In this document: piece after piece, positions 55,245 through 64,000 of the stretch
How positions within the stretch are numbered: position 1 is the first letter of the stretch
How the letters are laid out: each line of letters starts with the position of its first letter
DNA from: Cenococcum geophilum 1.58
Lineage: Eukaryota; Ascomycota; Dothideomycetes; Gloniales; Gloniaceae
Assembly: GCA_001692895.1 (NCBI GenBank)
Contig: KV748184.1
Location: 558,001-622,000, forward strand
Length of the DNA stretch: 64,000 bases
Direction of reading: 5' to 3'
Program-made: the position numbers and the translations under genes
Notes under the pieces: generated by a model
Database searches by the model: none
Told to the model about the DNA's origin: nothing
The model's input: the letters and a program-made list of their open reading frames with translations, nothing else

Positions 55245-55603
55245 CAACGATAATATATAGTAAGGTAGATATTATTAAGCTATATATATAAACTATATAA
55301 GGAGGTTAAAATGTTATATAAGGAGAGAAAGTAGGAATATAGGGAGAAAGAGTATATATTATTAGCTTAATTGCTTAGTTAATATATACACGGAGTAGAA
55401 TAGGATTTAGGTAGTAGTCCTAGTAGAACTTAGTAGGATTTGGTAGAACTTAGTAGGATTTGGTAGAACTTAGTAGGACTTAGTAGAATATAGCAGATTG
55501 CTATTAGATTGCCGCAAATTGCCGTCTTATAGTCAGTTTCTAGTTGCTAAGTCGGTGGAAATAGGTGGACATGTATAAGGTATTACGGGGTTATCCCATA
55601 ACA
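55245..55603 (-). repeat. 5' LTR of element B
   Basis: 359 bp, tattatggagtaagt to tatcccataaca, matching 40486-40865. It is followed by the duplicated ggtta. Confidence 0.8.
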
Positions 55604-55608
55604 GGTTA

Positions 55609-57640
55609 TACTAAAGGCTTTAAAATAGGAGACGGAAAATAGACAATAGATATCTTACTTCCTACGTTATAGAATAAGCTCTAGGTATAGAATGCTTAAG
55701 TACCTATAACTTTATATATTTAGTCTTAGGCGGTTTAAACCCTATTAGCTTTTACTAACATTCTAGCTAATACCCAGTCTATTACTAATAAGGGTTTAAA
55801 TATACCTAGATAGGACGTCTCTAATATAAGTTCAGAATCTTATAAAACGTTACCTTTAATTACTAAGCTATTCCCTTAAACTAATAGTAAAGCTATAGAG
55901 TAATTGAAACTTACAGCCCTATAACTAAAGGACTTTAATTTTATAGCGGCCTTCCTAATATACGCGTACTAAGAATTTATACAATCTATAGTACTATCTA
56001 GTTTTATAGTTAGAGTAGTATAAGATAAAATTGCTTTCATTTAGGAATTATCTAAAAGGTTAATGGATTTTTTCTATAAGATGCGATAGAGAGATACCTT
56101 TTATATTATCTTTAATATAAAAGTAGATCGGAAACGTAACAGAAAGGAAGTTACTAAGCGCTACTATTAAAAACTAGATATAATAAGCCTACTGCGTAGA
56201 TATAATAAAGATTAGGTACTATAAGAAGTGGGTTTATAATAGAAAATCCTTATAAAGAACTATAATAATCCTTTAGGCGGCTACTGGAGTTAAGCTAAAA
56301 TAGTGGAATTACTTTAATATAAATACTATTAGCTAAAGCTTAAGCAGGAAGTAAAGAAGTATATTAACTATTATAAAAAGTGTTAAGTATATAAAATCCA
56401 AAGGCATAAGCTATAGGGTTTACTTAAATTAGTTTCTCCCGCTAGCAAAGTATAGCAATATTACGCTATAGATTTTATTACGGATCTTCCGCTATCTAAG
56501 GATAAGTAAGAACGAATATACAATTTAGTCCTCATACTTATTAATAGGGGTTTAAACGTCTTTATTAGCTAATACTAGTCGGATCTATGCTTCTATTTAA
56601 AGATAGGCTACCATTATAGTATAGCTTTCCATTTATAGACGGACAGGTAAGTGAAATGCTAAAACTAAGAACTGGAGTCTTACCTATAAATATATTTAAA
56701 CTACTAGTAAGACAATTAGTATAAACTACTTCTATATATAGAATACGCTTATAACTTAAAGTAATATTTATTATATTAGTATACACTAATCTAGATTACC
56801 TATAGCGTTTAACTATTTAGATTTAATAGTATACTTAATAATTACTAGCTAAGGCTATATAATCAATTATAGAGCTCTATTAGGAAGTTTAAGGATATTT
56901 ACTAAAAAGTATAAGGGTCCCTTAAGGTATAGGAGGAGTAATAGAAGTATGCGAAGTAAAGGCTATAAATTGCTTAATAATAGTAGAGACTTTAGTATAA
57001 CCGCAAACACTAGGATAAGCATTGTAGAGTAGGCAATACGATTATATTACGTTTAATAAATATTAAAACCTATTAACTATTAAAAACGCTTAATATAAGA
57101 TACTTATATCTCTTTAAATTAAGGAATAAATTAGTAAGCTAGCTTACCGTCTCTAACTATCTCTATCTATAGCCTATATATATTTAGTATTTTATATAAA
57201 CCAACTAGAGTAATAATATAGACTACTACTAGAAAAGAACTTCCGTCTAGACCTAATTAAATACTCTAAAGTAATAGGCGAGCGGTATAAGGTTAAAGCT
57301 ATACTATACTATACTAGAGTTCTATTAAGAATAAGCTTTAGTATAAAGTTAAATATGCTAGGCTAGACCGCTAAAAAGTCTATATAAGAACTAAAAGATC
57401 ACCTTAATTATTACAAAGATATTCTAAAAGAATATTAGAACTAAGGTCTACAATCTACAAATCGCAGAAAGCGCTCTAATACTACGATATTATCGCAACC
57501 TATAGAGAAAGCTCGTAGCAGGCCGCAAGAGGCCCTAAAGAGTAAGAAGTAGCATCGGCAAAATATTGTCCCCTATTAATGGCCTCAATAATTAGTGGTT
57601 AACGCAATTGGCGCGCAGTTAAGGGCATTTAGCAACTCGA
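55609..57640 (+). mobile_element. Element A, right arm: integrase and chromodomain remains
   Basis: It continues A after the B insertion: a zinc-binding and integrase core region (near 56240-56560, with an IDFITDLPLS-like box) and a chromodomain-like tail near 57230-57430. That places A among the chromoviruses. Right limit and LTR are not clear. It is heavily decayed. Confidence 0.65.
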
Positions 57641-57659
57641 CCGACTAGCCTATATCTTG

Positions 57660-59626
57660 CTTTTTTTTTTAAACACATAGCTTATATATAACCTACGCGC
57701 AATCTATATAATTAGCGATTTCATTAACTTACCTTTTTACTTATAAATTTTTTTTAAGTATTTTAAGTTATATATACTAGCGTCTATATATTGCTTAGCA
57801 GTATCTATCTTAGCAACGCACAATGCTAAGACCTTCTGCAATATTCGCGAATATTAAACGCAGTCACTACGTGGCTAATTCGCTTTTAATATTACTAAAC
57901 TTATTATTATTTATTATTTATTCGTTTAAGAATTATTTTATAACGCTACTACCGCTTATAACTAACTGGGATATTTGTACGCGTGTATAATCCTAATGAG
58001 TAAACTTACCTAGACGTCCTACCTTAACTACACTATTGTCTATAACCGCTACACCTTCCTCTATTAGTCCTATAATGCCGTCTAAAGCTAATATACGCGC
58101 CGCTACCGTAAAAAAGTATAAAATTGCTAGAGAGTAAAGGGAACAAGCCTAAGATAAAAGGGAGATTTAGAAGTATAAGAAAGAGTATTAAGCCTACCTA
58201 GTAGAGGAGGCTCGCTAGTATAAATACCACTTAGCTTAAATGGTTTAATTATAGTTAGGCCTAGCTACTTTAGCCTTATAAGCTACCGTAACAGCTACTA
58301 TAGCTAATATCCTTAGTAATCCTCTCCCTTCTAGCGTAAAGTTATTTAAACTCTACCTTCCTAGTATTATAAAAAGGGATTACCTAGATATTTTTAAGGG
58401 TACCTTTAATCTAGTAAACCTCGCCCGCCTTTAAGTCTATACCGCTTAAATTAAAATTACTAATAAGATATGGATTAAGAATGGTACTCTAGTTATAAGG
58501 AAGGTAAAGGTAAATAGGAAGCTATTTATAGATAAAGGCGTCTAGTTTAAAGGTTTTACTAACTATATAGTTATTACTGGCACCCTTTATATATGCCCGC
58601 TAGACCTTATCGCTAATATACTTCTCTAGATAAATATAATTCGTACCTTATTAACCTAGTATATCTAGGTAGGTTATATACTTAACTTAGCACTTAGCTA
58701 TTATACCTTTATAATAACTAATGGCCGACTAAAGCTCGCTAATTGGTAAATACTAGCCTAGTATATAGCACTATACCTTATAATGTCTAATACTATTAGT
58801 TTTGCCGCCTTAAAAAGACCTAAGTTAGATACTTCCTATACCTCTAATACCTGCCGTAAGTTTAATAGTAGAGGCTGCGATAATATAGCTTGCAAATACC
58901 CGTATAAGTGCTTAAAGTATAGTAAAGATTACACTATATTATCTAAAGCTTGCGCCTAGGAATAGTAAGGCGAACCTTATAAAGTAGAGTCTAATAATAA
59001 TAATAACTTTAATTATACGCCTAGAACCTAGGCCTAATAGGTTACTATTATTCCTTACCTTTATAAAGGTAAAGGCTCTCCACTACTCTTTATTACCCCT
59101 AAGGATTTTAGCGTAGTACTCCCTTCTATCTAACTACTTGGGCAATCTACTAGCTATCTTAGTAGGTATTTTAACCTATAGCTGCGAAATAGGAGCCAAA
59201 TCTATTTCTACCCTAAGATTTTATAGGAACTATAACTCCTCTTAGGATAACGCCAACCTTATCTCTAAGAAGATAATATTAGACCTTAAAAAAGGACATA
59301 TTAGAATCGCAATAGGGCCTATTATAGTTTTACCTCTTAGCCTAGTACTAAAATCAGATAGAGGATACTGCTGAATTTATAATCTCTCCTTTCTACTAGC
59401 ATTTTTAGTTAATAATACAATTTTAGAAGAATATAGAGTACTAGTATATACTATAGTTACCGCTATTTAAGCCTATATTATTTCTATAGGTTATAGATAT
59501 CTGCTACTTAAAAGAGATATTAAAGGCGCGCTTTATATAGTCCCCCTATCTTATAAGGTTAGAATATTAATAGGCTTCTTTTAGGAAGGTGTTACCTACT
59601 AAAAATACTACCTATCCTTTAGTCTT
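57660..59626 (+). mobile_element. DIRS-like retroelement relic (tentative)
   Basis: Plus-strand remains with a Cys/His cluster near 58850-58950 (Cys, Phe-Asn, Cys, Cys, Tyr, Cys, Cys spacing as in gag-like proteins of tyrosine-recombinase elements). They are followed at about 59290-59630 by a reverse-transcriptase-like part with the order of DIRS-type elements. It is cut on the right by the LTR of element F. No recombinase was seen. It is broken many times, and the family call is an inference. Confidence 0.4.
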
Positions 59627-59813
59627 TGTCACAGTGCTATAATAAAGTAGACTAAATAACTACGTTATAGTATAAAGAGGGGAAGAAGGTAGAAAGGGGG
59701 TATTATATATAAATAGTAGGGCTAGCCGCTAAGTCACTAGTGGTGGGCCAGCTAATAGTAGAAAATAGTATAAAATAGTATAAAATAGTATGCGTTAGAT
59801 TAGTGCCGTAACA
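59627..59813 (-). repeat. 3' LTR of element F
   Basis: 187 bp with ends tgtcacagtgc and gtgccgtaaca. On the minus strand a purine tract (ggggagaggagtac) lies just before it at 59814-59827, marking it as the 3' LTR. It contains three tandem aaaatagtat units and the block shared with 28581-28620. Confidence 0.65.
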
Positions 59814-62800
59814 GTACTCCTCTCCCCTAGATGGTTAGTCCCTAAACTAAATAGATAACTTAAAAATAGGCAGTATATAGGGTTGCCTATTTTTTACCGC
59901 AAAGATATTAGTTCCGCTTACCGCCCTTAACTAAGCTAATAGCGATTTTCTATGCCGGGCATAGAAAATCCTAATTAGTTAGTTTAGTAAGTAAGGTTGG
60001 CAGAACTCTATACCACCACCTAAATTAATCCGCGTGGCGTTTCTTAGCAAGAATTTAGCTAATTAGATAACTTTAACCGCTAGTTAAAGTTCTATAACAT
60101 CTTAACTACTATAAATTTTAATACGGTGGTTGGCCGCGACCTTAGCGTAACTTTTCTTTATTTTATACCTAGTTTAGGGGTCTTAGCTTTTTAGGGTGTT
60201 GCTTATAGAAGCACTATACAGCTTATTTATAACCCTTTAGGTCTTCCTCTAGCTGCTAGGTTATATCCTTATAATATTTCTATTTAATCTTATAAGTTAG
60301 GCCCTAGGGGTCTTTATTATATATATTAAGGATTTTCTTAAACTCCCATTTGTCTTCTATATTGCCGTTATTATCTCTCTCTACTACTCGTCCTTATATA
60401 TTACGGCGCTCTATAGTATTAATATTTGCTTAGCTAGAGATCTCTTTAGTAGCTTAGAGGCGGACCTTAGATATATTAAAGGATTTATTTACTTAGATAT
60501 AGTTTAAGAGGTCTACTATAACTACCCCTTAGTATACTACGAGTATGGGGTACAGGCCGTCCCATTTATTATCCCATTTCTTTTTAAATCTATTTATCTT
60601 TATAATTTCTAAGCTAACTATAACTATATTACCTTTATAGAATAACACGCTCTTATTCCTACGGGTATTAGTATTATTTTTATAGCGTTACTATGAAATC
60701 TAGGCTAGGGCCTTAAGCTATATTAATATCCGCTTAAAGCGGTTAGCTATAGAGTCTACGCGGAAGAACTCCTTCTTTACTTATACTAATAGTATTAGTA
60801 GGTAAAGGCTAGTAGGCTTAATTTTAAGGTAAGGGTTAAAGCTATAGTTTACAAAAAACGGGGAGATACCTATACTCTTATTAACTTAGTTATTTATAGC
60901 AAACTTAGTAAGCGGTAGGTAGTTAACCTAGTTGTTTTATATAAAGCTAACAAAAGCATAAAGGTGTTTATTTATGGTAGCGTTAATAATTTTAGTTTAG
61001 CCGTCTATTTCTAGGTATTAGGCTAAGCTTAGTTATAAGGTTATCTTAAGGCGTTTACTTAGTTATTGCTAAAAGTTGCTAACAAATTATATGCCGCGAT
61101 TAGAGATAATTGTACTTAGTATACTATAGAGCTTATATACATTATTAACAAAGCTATTAACTAGCTCCTTTATTAAGAGTCCTATTACTAAAACAAGGTA
61201 TTATATTTTAGTTAGGCGGTCTATAATAATAAGGATATATTTATATGCCTTACTATAGCGTTAATATACCAGCAGCGTTATAATATAGTTAATTAAGATA
61301 TCGGTTTACGGGCGGGCGGGTAATTTTAGTAGCTTTAGGAAACCGGGCGGGGCAGAATAGGGGGTCTTAGTGCGAAAGCATAGGGCATAGTTTTTAACAA
61401 AGGTAGCTATAAACTGGGAGATTCCTAGCCACTAGTATATTTAATTTAAGAGGTTAAGAGTTTTAATCTGGCTAGGGTAACTAATGGGGCCGCTATTATA
61501 AGAGTAATAGGTAACTTCTAGGTAGAGGTCTAGCCTAAGGGCGTTAGGGATAAAGAGGCGTTAGCGGAAGTAAATCTATCTATTAATAATACTGCATTCT
61601 AACTTATTATAATAGAGTAATTTCCTAATCTTCTTTAGCTAATGGCGAGCTTTCTAATTATATAGGGCCGCTACTATATCTTTTATAAGTTTATTCTCCT
61701 AGTATCTTAACTAAATTAACTTATCTAGTAACTTTTTAGCTATTTTAGGGTCTAAAGCGGCTATAAACTCTATGTTATTAGAATTATAGGACTTATATAG
61801 TAATTCTTTTAAGATTATAGGGTTAACTTTCTAGGGCGGTATAACGACTTAGGCTTAGTAGCGGAGGCGTTTATTATTAGCGTCCTTAGGCCTTATTCCT
61901 AGTAGCCAGCTTAGGGCATTAGGGAGCGTGGCTTTACTATTAGGTCTATATATAATTATAAAGTTAAACTATAAAAGGAACTCTGCCTACTAAACTTAGT
62001 ATTAATTTAGCTGCTTAGTAGTTATAAACGTTTATAGGTTCTTATAGTCGGTAATAATTTTAAACGGCTCCTCAGTCCCTTATAGCTTAGGATTTTATTC
62101 CTCTAAAGCCTTAATAATAGCTAAGAGTTCTTTATTATAGATTTTGTAGTTATACTCTAGCGTAGAGTGCTTTACGGAGAAAAATATAACTAGTTTTAAT
62201 TTTCCGTTATTATTATACTAGGAAAGGACTCCGCCAGAAGCCCAATTTAATACGTCTGTCTCTACTACTATTTTCTTTATATAGTTATAGTATACTAGTA
62301 CTAGTGCTAAAGTAAAGGCTCCCTTAAGGGCCTTAAACGATTTAGCTTATTCTGGTCCCTATAGCCATCTAATATCCTTCTTTAGGAGTTTTATTATAGG
62401 TGTAGTAATAGCAAAGTAGCCTTAGATAAATTGTTAGTAGAAGTTCGCGAAGCCAAGAAATTATTATAGTTCTTTAATTAATGTCGGGTCCTTTTATTCC
62501 TATAAGGCCTATACCTTCTTAAGGTNTATAGTCATACTATTAGTTAAGATAATTAAGCTAAGGTATTTTATTTTAGTAAAGTAGAACTTAGACTTATTAA
62601 TATTAATCTAAAGTCCAGCATTACTAAGTCTTTAGATAACTTTATTTATATACTTAGTGTACTTAGCGCGTGTTTTAGAAAAGATAAGGATATTATTAAG
62701 GTAGGCAGTATAGTAGTTGTTTAGGGCGTTATATAGAATATAGTTAATATAGTTTTAAAATATAGTAGGTGCGTTATAAAGGCTAAATAGTATAACTAGT

Positions 62801-64000
62801 ATCTTATAGAGTCTAAACCAGGTAATAAATGCTATAAGCCACTTATAGCCCTTCGTAATCTAGATCCGGTTAAACACAGCAATTATATTAAGTTTAGTAA
62901 AGTACTTAGCACTATAAAGTGCGTTAAGTGTCTTGCGGATTAGTAGCAATAGGTACTAATTCTTAATAGTAACTGTGTTTAGGCCTTAGTAGTTATAGTA
63001 GATTCGCATACCGCCGCTAGGCTTAGTAGTAAGGAGGAGTGGTATAGTAGCTAGTAAGGTTAATTCGCGGATAAAACCCTTATCCAGCATCTTATTAATC
63101 CACTTCTTTACATACCTAAGTTTAGTAGGTAAAAGTAGTTTATTTTTATAGTATAGGGCCTAGTTTCTGGGGATAATCTTAATTATATAGCCCTATAGTT
63201 GGTAAGGGGGCAGCTTATCTATATTTTTAAAGAGGAAGTGCTTAATATATTTATAAAACTCCTTTAATAGGTGTTATAGAATGTCTTTGCGGGTTAATCC
63301 TGGTTTACTTTTTAGGAATTTTTTAATATTAGTGTTAACTACCTTCCGACGTAAAAGCTTAGGTTTAGTTTTTAGATTTATTTTAAGGAAGTTATAAAAA
63401 TAGGGGGGAAGCACTTTACGGGCTTCCTTTATTATATAGTCGCCTTCTATTAGCCAGCAAAAAGACCTTTTTAATAGGTTTAGTACTTCTATTAAGCCTA
63501 TAGGCAGCTCTTTAAGTAGCTATTAGTGCTTATTTTATTTAACTAGTTCTACTAGCTCCGCTATATAGATTCTTATTACCTTTACGTCTTTTTATCTATA
63601 GAACTGGGTAAAATTAATAGTATAAGTGTATTTAATATTATCTAGGTTAGGGCATGTCTAATTCTCTAGTGCTACGGCTAGGCTAGTATAGCTTAGTTAG
63701 CCTAGAGGGGCGGAAATAAGGCGGCGGCCCTATACGGTACGCGCGGGAGATGGGTATAAGGTTAGGTGTTATAGTAGTGCGGTTTCTATTATCTAGGTCT
63801 TAGTAGTTCTATAGCTAATCCTTACTATAACGCGAGCTATAGTATGCGTATATAGTATATAGCTTAGTTTCGGGTATTAGGCTAGGCGGTTAGGGTTTAA
63901 ATAGTACCTAGGTTAGGGTTAGATTCTTAGTAGTAGCGGCGCGAAACAGACCTTCTTTCTAGGTCTTGGTAGGGCTAGCTAGCCTATTATTTTAGTCTTA
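59814..64000 (-). mobile_element. Element F: minus-strand chromodomain Gypsy fossil, runs off window
   Basis: Reading leftward: reverse transcriptase at about 63100-62500, RNase H near 62300-62000, integrase between about 61700 and 60900, a chromodomain-like region near 60380-60200, then the 3' LTR. The gag/protease side and 5' LTR lie beyond 64000. One ambiguous base is at 62526. It is broken many times with RIP-like texture, and it was inserted into the DIRS-like relic. Confidence 0.7.
59944..59970. repeat. 27-bp palindrome, copy in element F
   Basis: Arms gattttctatgcc / ggcatagaaaatc pair perfectly around one central G. It lies in the 3' untranslated part of F, about 130 bp from its LTR. 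Confidence 0.85.

Larger units (their letters stand above)
40486..55603 (-). mobile_element. Element B: nested minus-strand Gypsy fossil
   Basis: Bounded by related LTRs (40486-40865 and 55245-55603) and by ggtta on both sides (40481-40485, 55604-55608). It contains elements C and D; without them it is about 5.95 kb, a normal Gypsy size. A purine tract (minus strand) abuts the low-coordinate LTR at 40866-40877, so this is the 3' end. Reverse transcriptase lies at about 46450-45700 and RNase H and integrase remains follow toward 44400. The gag side lies at 53259-55244. It is broken many times. Confidence 0.8.

Overview
The window looks like nuclear DNA of a filamentous ascomycete (Pezizomycotina). 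Genes carry short GT-AG introns of about 45-120 bp with ctaac-type branch points. Recognisable fungal families include a CYP505 fused P450-reductase, a CFEM/GPI surface protein, a HeLo-domain protein and Sas10/Utp3. The repeat blocks have the TA-rich, stop-riddled texture expected of repeat-induced point mutation (RIP). The species cannot be told from the sequence.

1-26.5 kb is a gene-rich, mostly housekeeping region. In order it holds: DNA2 helicase-nuclease (-, cut by the window edge); a nest of two TA-flanked inverted-repeat elements; the mitochondrial oxodicarboxylate carrier (+), which has an 11-nt micro-exon; two more small inverted-repeat elements; a small unrecognised reading frame with one internal stop; CYP505 (-); a HeLo plus pseudokinase protein (-); a CFEM protein (+); a small GPI-type wall protein (+); 3-ketodihydrosphingosine reductase (-) back to back with UTP3 (+); a luciferase-domain membrane protein (+); and EMC5 (-). 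These genes serve DNA replication, mitochondrial transport, fatty-acid hydroxylation, sphingolipid synthesis, ribosome biogenesis, ER membrane-protein insertion and the cell surface. They do not form one pathway or a biosynthetic cluster.

26.7-29.4 kb is a RIP-like retroelement graveyard. It holds an LTR that took in a solo Copia LTR and a GC-rich inverted-repeat element, plus a young inverted-repeat element with perfect 42-bp ends. 29.5-37.1 kb is a small accessory island: an F-box protein, a secreted protein with an internal 51-bp repeat array, and three unrecognised reading frames.

37.1-64 kb is a continuous AT-rich block of fossil LTR elements nested in layers. A plus-strand chromodomain Gypsy element (A) was split by a minus-strand Gypsy element (B, 40486-55603, duplicated site ggtta). 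B in turn took in a 2.7-kb element without recognisable pol (C, 41665-44385, attct) and a Copia element (D, 46823-53253, ggttc). To the right lie a DIRS-like relic and a minus-strand chromodomain Gypsy element (F) that runs off the window. No host gene is visible in this block.

The observations most worth a second look are: the HeLo-pseudokinase architecture, parallel to animal MLKL; a 27-bp palindrome with a covarying pair of positions shared by three different retroelements; the repeat array that stays open on both strands; and the micro-exon.
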